Shown one piece after another: positions 1 to 7,179 of a stretch of 11,305 nucleotides of DNA. Where the stretch lies: positions 1,999 through 13,303 of the forward strand of contig JAJPYH010000163.1 in assembly GCA_021205045.1 (NCBI GenBank). The letters are read 5' to 3'. Both the position numbers and the translations under genes were made by a program. The notes below the pieces were generated by a model that ran no database searches, was not told where the DNA came from, and worked only from the letters and a program-made list of their open reading frames with translations. Every line of letters starts with the position of its first letter. The stretch's first letter is position 1. The DNA is from Lachnospiraceae bacterium (GTDB lineage: Bacteria; Bacillota; Clostridia; Lachnospirales; Lachnospiraceae).

Positions 1-1004
1 CATTCATTGAGGTCGGGCTGCTTTGCAAGGCAGTCCAGTATCGTTTCCAGCATGGCTTCTCTGTTCGGGAAAGACCGGAGCGCAACGCCCCTCTCCACCT
101 GATCCTTGGGCCGGATGGCTTTTTCAAAGCGGGATTGATTGTCGGAAATCACCTTCAATGACGCCTGCACAATGCATTTGGCGGAGCGGAAATTCTGATC
201 CAGCAAAATTTCCGTCACCGGTTGGTAATCCTTCAGAAACTGCCGCATCAGGGAGACCTCCGCACCCCGGAAGCGATAGACGCTCTGGTCGTCATCCCCC
301 ACCAGAAACACAGATTTGGCAGGTCCGGTCAACAGCTTCAGAATTTCATACTGCACCGGGTTCATGTCCTGGCATTCATCCACCAGAATAAAGGGGAAGG
401 TTCTGACAATCCGTTTCCTGATCTCCATATTTCCCCGAAGCAGATTCATGCAGGCAATCTGTAATTCATCAAAATCAAAATAGCCTTCCTGCCTTAACGA
501 CTCGGAATACAGCCGGTAGATGTCTTCTATATCTTTCGGCCTGATTTCATCGGAAACCGGCAGCTTTTCCTTATCCATTCCCACATTAATATAGAAGCCC
601 AGCAGCTGCTCTACCGCCTCCGCAATGCCCTGAGAATTGTCCTGCAGCACAGTTTTGCAAGCAGATTTGATCAGCATCTGCTTTACATTGGCGGGCACCA
701 GGGTATGGGGAAATTTTCGGGAGTATGTTCGTAAGATAAAATAAAAGAATGAGTGAAATGTGCCGAACCAGGGACTTTCCTGGGGCATCTTTTGTGAAAA
801 GCGTTCCTCCATCTGGACCGCGGCGGCCTTGGTGAAGGTGATCACCAGAATTTGGGAAGCATCCACCTTCCGCTTCCCGATCAGGCGACAGACCCTCTCG
901 GTGATCACCAGAGTCTTGCCGCTGCCGGGACCCGCCAGCACAAGGGCAGGTCCCGTGAAATGATCGATGGCCCTCTCCTGGGCCGGTGTGAACTGATTAG
1001 CCAA
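1..1004 (-). CDS. UvrD/PcrA-like superfamily 1 DNA helicase, N-terminal part (runs off left edge)
   Basis: ATP-dependent 3'-5' DNA helicase of the UvrD/Rep family; the first 334 codons are present and the C-terminal half lies beyond position 1. Visible motifs, numbered from the TTG start: Q-motif FTPAQ (5-9), Walker A AGPGSGKT (24-31), motif Ia ITFTKAAA (55-62), motif II LVDECQD (207-213), motif III LVGDDDQSVYRFRGA (234-248) and motif IV NFRS (271-274). These are the ATP-binding and coupling residues of the family, and none is missing. The start is taken as TTG at 1004-1002 because GGAGG lies 6 nt upstream and the family normally begins just before the Q-motif; there is no in-frame ATG nearby. 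It lies 198 bp downstream of gltX on the same strand and is probably co-transcribed; the gap is filled by repeats of this gene's own 5' end. A repair or replication role is inferred from the family. UvrD, PcrA and shorter relatives cannot be told apart from this half. Confidence 0.93.
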   Translation of the reverse strand, partial: MANQFTPAQERAIDHFTGPALVLAGPGSGKTLVITERVCRLIGKRKVDASQILVITFTKAAAVQMEERFSQKMPQESPWFGTFHSFFYFILRTYSRKFPHTLVPANVKQMLIKSACKTVLQDNSQGIAEAVEQLLGFYINVGMDKEKLPVSDEIRPKDIEDIYRLYSESLRQEGYFDFDELQIACMNLLRGNMEIRKRIVRTFPFILVDECQDMNPVQYEILKLLTGPAKSVFLVGDDDQSVYRFRGAEVSLMRQFLKDYQPVTEILLDQNFRSAKCIVQASLKVISDNQSRFEKAIRPKDQVERGVALRSFPNREAMLETILDCLAKQPDLNE

Positions 1005-1190
1005 GCAGAGCCTCCATATACGCAATGGCACTGTTCTGTGCCGGTGTAAAATGACCTGCCAGACAGAACCTGCAATGATGCAATGGCACTCCGGGCCGGT
1101 GTGAACTGACCGGCCTGTGACAAAGCCTCCAATGATGCAATAACACTGTTCCGGGCCGGTATCAACTGACTTTCCAGGCAACTGCGTCCT
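990..1190 (-). repeat. Degenerate ~55-60 bp tandem repeats at the gltX/helicase junction
   Basis: The core CAGTTCACACCGG and its variants recur on the minus strand starting at 1168, 1108, 1053 and 995, giving spacings of 60, 55 and 58 bp. Each copy is followed by a variant of CCCGGAACAGTGCCATTGC and then a variant of GGAGGCTCTG. The last copy is the real helicase start (GGAGG, TTG, then codons for NQFTPAQ). The third copy reads FTPAQNSAIAYMEALLG-stop, joining a helicase-like N-terminus to a gltX-like C-terminus (IAKLEAALG-stop). The spacings are not all multiples of three and the copies lack a shared open frame, so they are non-coding now. They fill the whole gap between the gltX stop and the helicase start. 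Confidence 0.85.
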
Positions 1191-1202
1191 GATATGAGCA
1201 GT

Positions 1203-2675
1203 TTAGCCAAGGGCAGCCTCCAGCTTCGCGATGCCGGTGCGGATCCGGGATAAGGACTCCTCCTTGCCCAGCACCTCCAAAATCTCGGTAGCCCCGGCGG
1301 GGGTTGTCTGTTTGCCGCTGGCGGCGGTGCGGATGGGCCACATCACATAGCCGTTCTTGTATCCCTTTTCCCCGGCATAGGAAAGCAGCAGCTGATAGAG
1401 GGCGTCATTGGAGTAATCCTCCTGGGCCTCCAGCAGAGGCAGCACATCCTTTAAAACGGTAAGGGAGCTCTCCGGCGTGGTCTTCATTTTCTTGTGACGG
1501 TACATTTCCGGATCATATTCCGGCAGGGTCTCAAAGAAGTCCACCATTTCAGTGATGTCCGGGAAAACCTCGATGCGGGTCTTGACCATAGCGGCTACCT
1601 TTCGCAGATCCTGTCCTTTGGTCAGAGCCGCCTCCAGGTATGGCTTTGCCTGCTCAAAAAACGTATCAAAGTCCATGGCCTTGATATACTCGCCGTTCAT
1701 CCACCTCAGCTTTCCAATGTCAAAGACCGAGAGGGACTTATTGATGCGATGATAGTCAAACTTCTCAATCAGCTCCTCCATGGAAAAGATTTCCCGGTTT
1801 TCCTCGGGAGACCAGCCCAGAAGAGTGATATAATTGACCACGGCCTCAGCCACAAAGCCCTGATCCAGAAGGTCCTCAAAGGAGGAATGGCCGCTTCTCT
1901 TGGAAAGCTTTTTGTGATTTTCATCGGTAATTAACGGCAGATGGATGTACACCGGCACCTGCCAGCCGAAGGCCTCGTAAAGACGCACATACTTGGGTGA
2001 GGAGGAAAGATACTCATTTCCTCTGACCACGTGGGTGATGTTCATGGTATGGTCGTCCACCACGTTGGCAAAATTATAAGTGGGATAGCCGTCGGACTTG
2101 ATCAGAATCATGTCGTCCAGCTCCGAATTGTCCACGGTGATGTCTCCGTAAAGCTCATCGTGGAAGGTGGTGGTGCCCTCAGTGGGGTTATTCTGCCGGA
2201 TCACAAAGGGCTTGCCGGCAGCCAGGTTGGCCTCGATTTCCTCTTGGGAGAGGGAGAGGCAGTGCTTGTCATAGACGGTGATTTCCTTGGTCTCGCCATC
2301 CATCTCGATGGTCCGGCGCAGACTCTCCAGACGCTCCTTGTCGCAGAAGCAGTAATAGGCCTCGCCCTTGTCGATGAGCTCTTTGGCGTATTTCATGTAG
2401 ATACCGGTCTTCATGCGCTTGCTCTGAACGTAAGGGCCGTATCCGCCGTCCTTATCCGGGCCTTCGTCCGGGATCAGGCCGGTTTTGTCCAGGGTTCTGT
2501 TGATGATGTCCACCGCGCCCTCCACCTGTCTCTCCTGGTCGGTGTCCTCGATGCGCAGGACGAAAGTGCCGTTCTCATGCTTGGCAATTAAATATTCGTA
2601 CAGGCCGGTGCGGAGGTTGCCCACGTGCATTCTGCCGGTGGGGCTGGGGGCGTAGCGGGTTCTGATTTTGGTCAT
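1203..2675 (-). CDS. gltX: Glutamyl-tRNA synthetase (glutamate--tRNA ligase)
   Basis: Class I aminoacyl-tRNA synthetase that charges tRNA-Glu with glutamate in the cytoplasm; 490 residues, normal for bacterial GltX. The N-terminal Rossmann catalytic domain has the HIGH-type signature HVGN (17-20) inside PSPTGRMHVGN, and the KMSKS-type loop is KLSKR (256-260). A CFC pair (109-111) with a later Cys139 resembles the zinc-binding insert of many GluRS. The C-terminal helical region is the anticodon-binding domain and ends IAKLEAALG. The start at 2675 is chosen because it begins MTKIRTRYAPSPTGR as in the family and has GAGGG about 9 nt upstream. A frame extension to GTG at 2720 adds 15 residues without family support. 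A promoter lies ~110 nt upstream (2782-2810). Whether it also charges tRNA-Gln (non-discriminating type) cannot be read from the sequence. The helicase gene follows. Confidence 0.98.
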   Translation of the reverse strand: MTKIRTRYAPSPTGRMHVGNLRTGLYEYLIAKHENGTFVLRIEDTDQERQVEGAVDIINRTLDKTGLIPDEGPDKDGGYGPYVQSKRMKTGIYMKYAKELIDKGEAYYCFCDKERLESLRRTIEMDGETKEITVYDKHCLSLSQEEIEANLAAGKPFVIRQNNPTEGTTTFHDELYGDITVDNSELDDMILIKSDGYPTYNFANVVDDHTMNITHVVRGNEYLSSSPKYVRLYEAFGWQVPVYIHLPLITDENHKKLSKRSGHSSFEDLLDQGFVAEAVVNYITLLGWSPEENREIFSMEELIEKFDYHRINKSLSVFDIGKLRWMNGEYIKAMDFDTFFEQAKPYLEAALTKGQDLRKVAAMVKTRIEVFPDITEMVDFFETLPEYDPEMYRHKKMKTTPESSLTVLKDVLPLLEAQEDYSNDALYQLLLSYAGEKGYKNGYVMWPIRTAASGKQTTPAGATEILEVLGKEESLSRIRTGIAKLEAALG

Positions 2676-2781
2676 TCTTTTTTCCCTCACAATTTCCGGG
2701 CAAATCAAATAAAAAAGCACGGCTCCGCCTCAGCCTTTTCATCTGATATTCCCTGTTTTCATGCAGATTTCAATCTCAATC

Positions 2782-2810
2782 ACTATACCGCAATTTCAAT
2801 CATATCTCAA
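2782..2810 (-). promoter_or_regulatory. Predicted sigma-A promoter of gltX
   Basis: On the minus strand TTGAGA (2810-2805), 17 nt, TATAGT (2787-2782). Transcription would start near 2775, giving a ~100-nt leader before the gltX ATG. The leader contains a weak GGCT/AGCC hairpin followed by TTTTTT (about 2712-2740), which could be a leaky attenuator; no T-box consensus is visible. Confidence 0.7.
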
Positions 2811-2837
2811 GTGCTATTCCAAATTTTTCTTTTCTGA

Positions 2838-2922
2838 ACTATTCGCAGCCGGCTTGCTGAGCGCTTTTGCGCATGCGAAGCACTCATAGGGCGTCCCATA
2901 GAGGAAAGCGGCCGTAAATAGT
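2838..2922. repeat. 85-bp inverted-repeat element with internal hairpins (possible MITE-like or structured RNA element)
   Basis: The ends pair: ACTATTCGCAGCCG (2838-2851) with CGGCCGTAAATAGT (2909-2922), 14 positions with one mismatch and two G-T wobbles. Inside, GAGCGCTT (2859-2866) pairs with AAGCACTC (2878-2885) around a GCGCATGCG loop, and GGG (2889-2891) pairs with CCC (2895-2897). It lies between the hydrogenase stop (3014) and the gltX promoter. No T-run follows immediately, so it is not a standard terminator, although it could still end hydrogenase transcription. The rest of the 2814-3013 gap has no recognisable gene. Confidence 0.6.
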
Positions 2923-3013
2923 AGCTTCTGAATTTTCACAGCCACATTCACAACCACGCTGCCTTTGCAAACCGAGCACTCCACGAATACCACATGGCTA
3001 TCAACAGCAGCTC

Positions 3014-4510
3014 CTACATATTCTCCGGTATCTTTCTCTCCGAGGTATTGGCGTACTGAGTCACGGCTTTTGTGGCCTGGGGGATGGTGATGTTGGTGCC
3101 GGCGCCGGCAACGCAGCCGCCGGGACAGGCCATGCCTTCAATCAGGTAACCGTTGAGGTGCCCGGCCTTGGCCATGAGCAGGGCTTTGCGGCAGTCCTCC
3201 AGGCCCTGGGCGTGTTCAATTTTGACCTCGGTACCCGGATAGTAGGTGTCGATGGCCTTTTTGATGGCGCCCGCCACGCCTCCGGCTACGCCGTAGCCTC
3301 TGCCCAGGGAGGTGGCCTGATTCATCTTTTCGGCTTTCTCCTGTTCCTTCATTTCATTCAGGAAGATGCCTTTCGCCTCAAAGATGCCCGCCAGTTCCTC
3401 GAAGGTGATGACGAAGTCCACATCGGAACGCACGGTGCGTCTGCTGGCCTCCAGCTTTTTGGACACGCAGGGGCCGATGAAGACCACGGAAGCCTTCGGA
3501 TGCTCCTGCTTGATGATCCGGGCGGTGGCCACCATGGGGGTCAGCTCGTTGGAAATCTTGTCGATGGTCTCCGGAAAATATTTTTTGGCAAGGACGGACC
3601 AGGAGGGACAGCAGCTGGTCAGGGAGAAATTCTGCTTGCCGCCGGCCACTTCCTCCACATAGTGGCGAGCCTCCTGAAGGCAGCCGTAGTCCGCTCCCAG
3701 CGCCGTCTCATAGACGTCCGAAAAGCCCAGCGTCAAAAGGGCCTCCCTGAGCATCTCAGGAGTCACTGTACTGCCAAACTGCCCCACAAAGGCGGGCGCC
3801 ACCTGGGCAATGATCTCTCTGCCGCTCTGCAGGGCCCGGATCAACTGGAAAATCTGGGACTTGTCCGCAATGGTGCCAAAGGGGCAGCTGACCATGCACA
3901 TGCCGCAGGTCACGCACTTGTCCGGGTCAATGACTGCCCGGCCATGGTCGCCGGTGCCGATGGCCTTCACGCCGCAGGCCTTCATGCAGGGGCGGACAGA
4001 ATGAGAAATGGCGTCGTAGGGACACACTTCCTTACATTTTCCGCACTTGATGCACTTCTCCTGATCAATATAGGATTTGCCGTTTTTCATGGTGATGGCA
4101 CCCCGAGGGCAGACCTCCCTGCAGGGGTGGGCCGCACAGCCCATGCACTGCTCCGTGACCTCAAATTTATTCTCCGGGCAGGCATGGCAGGCGGAGGGAA
4201 TCACCTGTAACAGAGGCGGCTCATAATACTTTTCATCAATATTGGACAGCTCCACGCCCTGACTGACATTGACGGGCACATCCTCCGGGCGCAGGCTCAT
4301 ACCCAGAGCCAGACGCAGGCGCTCCCGCACCACCTCCCGCTCCCGGTAGACATTTTCCCAGTAGGGGTTGTCCTCGCTCTCCACGATGGTGTAGGGCAGG
4401 TTTTCCATATCCGCGGCCAGATCAGTGGAGTGATAGGCCAGATTGGCGATCTCCTTAAAGACTCTGCGGCGGTTTTTGCGCACCTCGGTGTCGATACCTC
4501 TCATACTCAT
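3014..4510 (-). CDS. Monomeric ferredoxin-type [FeFe]-hydrogenase (group B-like)
   Basis: Reversible H2 formation or uptake at an H-cluster in the anaerobic cytoplasm, probably using ferredoxin; 498 residues. After an N-terminal region of ~105 residues come cysteine motifs for [4Fe-4S] clusters: CHAC (108-111), CMGC-x4-C-x3-C (122-134), CIKCGKCKEVCP (153-164) and CVTCGMCMVSCP (199-210). The catalytic domain keeps all H-cluster signatures: L1 TSCCPSW (Cys300, with Cys301 as the proton-relay position), L2 FIGPCVSKKLE (Cys348), and L3 EGMACPGGCVAGAG (Cys462, Cys466). It has no N-terminal [2Fe-2S] domain and ends ~30 residues after L3, unlike group A enzymes; the group B assignment is inference. 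The start at 4510 has AGGAGG 6 nt upstream. The open frame continues to 4747, but that ATG lies inside the predicted -10 box. No maturase (HydE/F/G) or electron-transfer partner gene is adjacent. All key cysteines are intact, so it is predicted functional. Confidence 0.95.
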   Translation of the reverse strand: MSMRGIDTEVRKNRRRVFKEIANLAYHSTDLAADMENLPYTIVESEDNPYWENVYREREVVRERLRLALGMSLRPEDVPVNVSQGVELSNIDEKYYEPPLLQVIPSACHACPENKFEVTEQCMGCAAHPCREVCPRGAITMKNGKSYIDQEKCIKCGKCKEVCPYDAISHSVRPCMKACGVKAIGTGDHGRAVIDPDKCVTCGMCMVSCPFGTIADKSQIFQLIRALQSGREIIAQVAPAFVGQFGSTVTPEMLREALLTLGFSDVYETALGADYGCLQEARHYVEEVAGGKQNFSLTSCCPSWSVLAKKYFPETIDKISNELTPMVATARIIKQEHPKASVVFIGPCVSKKLEASRRTVRSDVDFVITFEELAGIFEAKGIFLNEMKEQEKAEKMNQATSLGRGYGVAGGVAGAIKKAIDTYYPGTEVKIEHAQGLEDCRKALLMAKAGHLNGYLIEGMACPGGCVAGAGTNITIPQATKAVTQYANTSERKIPENM

Positions 4511-4552
4511 GGCGGACCTCCTGAAATCATAAACTTCTTTCCACAAATATGC

Positions 4553-4625
4553 AACGCTGCATTCTGCTGACAAATTCATCTCTGCATTCCATGACAAATT
4601 CAACGCTGCATTCCGCTGACAAGAG
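4553..4625 (-). repeat. Three tandem 24-25 bp direct repeats in the hydrogenase leader
   Basis: On the plus strand, units of the form AACGCTGCATTCTGCTGACA followed by AATTC start at 4553, 4578 and 4602, differing at a few positions; the third ends AAGAG. They lie between the predicted hydrogenase promoter and its ribosome site, 43-115 bp upstream of the start codon. Each unit reads TTGTCA and GAATGCAG on the coding strand. They could be binding sites for a regulator, or simple slippage products. Confidence 0.75.
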
Positions 4626-4656
4626 ACAGAGAACTCTCTGGCCCTGATCCCTCTGT

Positions 4657-4730
4657 CATGGAACACACATATTCGGATCTGTACATCGACAAAGTTGTAC
4701 TCTTCGATCCTTCCTCCATGGAACACAGTG
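4657..4730 (-). repeat. Degenerate ~60-bp repeat pair in the hydrogenase leader
   Basis: CATGGAACACA occurs at 4657 and again at 4717, 60 bp apart. On the coding strand each copy continues with a GGATC-containing stretch, so about two degenerate 60-bp units precede the three 24-bp repeats. Together they fill most of the ~230-nt leader. The 4748-4977 stretch between this promoter and the glgB terminator holds no gene I can support. Confidence 0.5.
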
Positions 4731-4745
4731 CTTTCATCCGCCAAC

Positions 4746-4774
4746 ATTATATATGATAGTTAAATTTTTATCAA
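4746..4774 (-). promoter_or_regulatory. Predicted sigma-A promoter of the [FeFe]-hydrogenase gene
   Basis: On the minus strand TTGATA (4774-4769), exactly 17 nt, TATAAT (4751-4746). This is one mismatch from consensus in a strongly AT-rich stretch. Transcription would start near 4739, leaving an unusually long untranslated leader of ~230 nt before the ATG at 4510. It also shows that the frame-open ATG at 4747 lies upstream of the transcript. Confidence 0.75.
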
Positions 4775-4977
4775 TATATTTTTCTCAGCTTTTCATTCTT
4801 TGTCACTTGTTGACAGCGAACCGGCAATGGTTTATGATCAGTTTCATGAAAAATACAAAAGAAAGCGCCAAAAAAGAACCTTTTTCCGTCAGCTCAGCGA
4901 GCCTTTTGATGATCATTCTTTTTTGTGTGCCTTGTTGCTGATTTTTATTTTATGCATCTGCGGGATCAGAGAAAATG

Positions 4978-5018
4978 AAAAACAGCCGCAAAGCGGACAT
5001 ATCCCCGTTTCGCGGCTG
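4978..5018 (-). terminator. Intrinsic terminator of glgB
   Basis: Stem arms 4983-4996 and 5005-5018 (CAGCCGC...GCGGCTG outermost; 14 pairs with one mismatch and one wobble, 8-nt loop). The minus strand then runs TTTTTC. It begins 5 nt after the glgB stop codon. Confidence 0.9.
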
Positions 5019-5022
5019 CTTC

Positions 5023-6840
5023 TTATTGCTTCTTATTCCTGAATCGCACCATGACCGCATAATATCTGGCGCTGAACGGCGGCATCGTAAATGAAAATTC
5101 CCCCTTTTCCGGATACGTCATCTCTTCGCTCCCCTCCCGCGTGGTGCCTCCAAAGCGCTCCCAGTCACTGTCCAGCAGCAGTCTCAGCCCATACGCCTTC
5201 GGTACCTCATGCCGGTAATCCTTCTGCTCCTGATCTGAGAAATTAAAAACAGCCAGAATCCGCTGCCATCTGCTTCTGCGCTCAAAAACATACAGGCATC
5301 GGCTCTCCTGGTGGCAGTCCAGCCACTCAAAGCCCTCCCTCTGATAATCCAGCATCCAGAAGGCCTCGTTTTTTTCATATACTGTATTCAACGCCACCAT
5401 GAAATGGTGGAACGCATCGTGGGCCGGATAGGTAAAAATGCCCCAGTCCAGCTCGCTCTTTTCATCCCACTCCCGCAGATGGCCGAACCCATTTCCCATG
5501 AAATTCATCTTTTTGCCGGGGTGGGCGTACATGTACATATATAAGGCCCTGGCCTGAGGGAATTTCTGATCGTACCAGCCGTTCATTTTCTGCAAAATCG
5601 TGGCCTTGCCGTGCACCACCTCGTCATGGGAAAAGGGCAGGATGAATTTTTCATTATAATAATACAGCATGGAAAAGGTCAGCTTGTGGTACAGGTCACT
5701 CCTGGCCCCGGGATCCGCCCTGAAATAGTCCAGAGTGTCGTTCATCCAGCCAAGATCCCACTTGTAATCAAAGCCCAGGCCGCCCTCCTCCACCGGCTCT
5801 GTCACCTTCGGATAGTCGGAGGAATCCTCCGCGATCAGCATGCAGGCGGGCAGACGCTGCTTCAGGCCCTGATTCATGGCTTTGATAAACTGCACCGCGG
5901 TGATGTTTTCTCCCCGGTCGGAATTGCCATGCCAGTAAATAATGTTGCTGATGGCGTCCATGCGCAGGCCGTCAAAGTGAAACTCCTTAAGCCAGTAATA
6001 GGCGCTGGACTGCAAAAAGGAACGCACATCGCCCCGGTAATGGGCAAAATTGCGGCTTCCCCACTGGTTATAGGCCACATCGTCGTAGGGGAACTCATAC
6101 AGCGGCGTGCCGTCATACTGCCACAGGGCATAATCATTGCAGGCAAAATGCACCGGCACAAAATCCAGAATCACGCCGATATAATTTTCATGCATTTTAT
6201 TGATGAAATAACGCAGATCCGAGGGTGTGCCGTAGCGGGCGGTGGGGGCAAAAAAGCCCGTGGCCTGGTAGCCCCAGGATTCGTCCGAGGGATGCTCGCA
6301 CAGGGGCATGACCTCCACGTAATTGTACCGGTTTTCCAGCAGGTATCCCACCAGTCTGTCGGCCACCTCTCTGTAGGTGTACCAGTCCTCCTGGCCCTCT
6401 CCGGGCTTTTGCCAGGAGCCCATATGCATCTCATAAATATTCAGCGGATTCTGATGCATGTCACTGCGCTTTGCCATCCAGTCGCCATCATAAAATTCCT
6501 CCTGCCGCAGGGTGGAAATGACGGAAGCCGTGTCCGGTCTTACCTGCGCCAGAAAGCCGTAGGGATCGCAGTGATCAATCACGCGCCCGTCCTGGTAATG
6601 GATGCGGTATTTGTACATCATCCCTTCCAGGGCTTCCGGCACTGTGAGCTCCCAGAAATTGCCGTCCCCGACTCTCTGCATGGGAGCCTCCTGCCAGTCG
6701 TTGAACTCTCCGATCAGCTCAATGGAGACGGCGGACGGAGCGTAGGTGCGGAATACAGTGCCGCCCTGCCAGATGGTGTGGGCGCCAAGGTAATTGTAGG
6801 CTTCGAATTCCTGGCCTGAGTAGAAACCGAATATATCCAT
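5023..6840 (-). CDS. glgB: 1,4-alpha-glucan (glycogen) branching enzyme
   Basis: GH13 enzyme that cuts alpha-1,4-glucan chains and rejoins them through alpha-1,6 bonds to build branched glycogen. It has 605 residues, at the short end of the family (usually ~620-730), because it lacks the extra N1 domain. A CBM48-type beta-sandwich (about 15-105, with GEFNDW at 44-49) precedes the (beta/alpha)8 barrel. The four GH13 regions are visible: DFVPVHF (226-232), GLRMDAIS with nucleophile Asp295 (291-298), AEDSS with acid/base Glu338 (337-341), and FSHDEVVHGK with His405/Asp406 (403-412). The C-terminal ~100 residues form the usual all-beta domain. The ATG at 6840 is well placed behind AGGAGG (4-nt spacer after AGGAGGT). 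No other glycogen gene is in the window; a promoter at 6950-6978 and a terminator right after the stop suggest a single-gene transcript. Confidence 0.97.
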   Translation of the reverse strand: MDIFGFYSGQEFEAYNYLGAHTIWQGGTVFRTYAPSAVSIELIGEFNDWQEAPMQRVGDGNFWELTVPEALEGMMYKYRIHYQDGRVIDHCDPYGFLAQVRPDTASVISTLRQEEFYDGDWMAKRSDMHQNPLNIYEMHMGSWQKPGEGQEDWYTYREVADRLVGYLLENRYNYVEVMPLCEHPSDESWGYQATGFFAPTARYGTPSDLRYFINKMHENYIGVILDFVPVHFACNDYALWQYDGTPLYEFPYDDVAYNQWGSRNFAHYRGDVRSFLQSSAYYWLKEFHFDGLRMDAISNIIYWHGNSDRGENITAVQFIKAMNQGLKQRLPACMLIAEDSSDYPKVTEPVEEGGLGFDYKWDLGWMNDTLDYFRADPGARSDLYHKLTFSMLYYYNEKFILPFSHDEVVHGKATILQKMNGWYDQKFPQARALYMYMYAHPGKKMNFMGNGFGHLREWDEKSELDWGIFTYPAHDAFHHFMVALNTVYEKNEAFWMLDYQREGFEWLDCHQESRCLYVFERRSRWQRILAVFNFSDQEQKDYRHEVPKAYGLRLLLDSDWERFGGTTREGSEEMTYPEKGEFSFTMPPFSARYYAVMVRFRNKKQ

Positions 6841-6939
6841 GGGGTACCTCCTGTGTAATACAGCAATTTATCCTGTGAAAGGAAGAACCGGGCATTTGCA
6901 GAATCTATCCAACCCGAGTTGTTTTTCCAACCACGATGT

Positions 6940-6978
6940 ATTATAATTCATTATAAAAAAAACAGCGAAAAAAGTCCA
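6940..6978 (-). promoter_or_regulatory. Predicted glgB promoter with an overlapping AT dyad
   Basis: On the minus strand TGGACT (6978-6973), 17 nt, TATAAT (6955-6950). A perfect dyad TTATAAT-TC-ATTATAA (6941-6956) covers the -10 box and could be an operator. The rest of the 6841-7179 gap has further imperfect inverted repeats (CCCAC near 6980 with GTGGG near 6999, flanked by AAAAAAGT and ACTTTTTT; TTTTCCAACCA near 6925 with TGGTTGAAAA near 7025) but no gene. The divergent regulator at 7180 would be read from the same gap; I could not find a convincing promoter for it. Confidence 0.55.
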
Positions 6979-7179
6979 CCCACTGATTGCCAAAAAAGTG
7001 GGATAAACAACTTTTTTGTCGGATGGTTGAAAAAATATCGGCGCTATCGTAAGCACGGGCTGCGGCGAAGCTTTCAGCAGCAGCGGTTCGCATGTCAGCC
7101 AGTGCCGGATGAGCCTATCATTTCGTGACAATTCCTTAAGTCGTTTACAATGGAAAGCCAGAGAAAAGTGAGACACAGA

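Noticed and set aside
905..1210. 101-codon minus-strand frame across the gltX/helicase gap
   Set aside because: It translates the tandem repeats and then runs out of frame through the helicase Walker A region; repeat spacings of 55 and 58 bp break the frame between copies.
2709..2745. Possible T-box or attenuator in the gltX leader
   Set aside because: Only a 4-bp GGCT/AGCC stem before TTTTTT, and no T-box consensus; too weak to list as a feature.
3158..4210. 350-codon plus-strand frame
   Set aside because: Shadow of the hydrogenase gene; His/Gly-rich composition typical of antisense reading and no domain.
4511..4747. 79-residue N-terminal extension of the hydrogenase (ATG at 4747)
   Set aside because: That ATG lies inside the predicted -10 box, has no ribosome site, and the extension is repeat-derived; the ATG at 4510 has AGGAGG at the right distance.
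4753..4941. 62-codon plus-strand hydrophobic frame
   Set aside because: No ribosome site, and it sits on the hydrogenase promoter; the hydrophobicity follows from T-rich DNA.
5611..6819. 402-codon plus-strand frame
   Set aside because: Shadow antisense to glgB, whose catalytic motifs are intact on the other strand.
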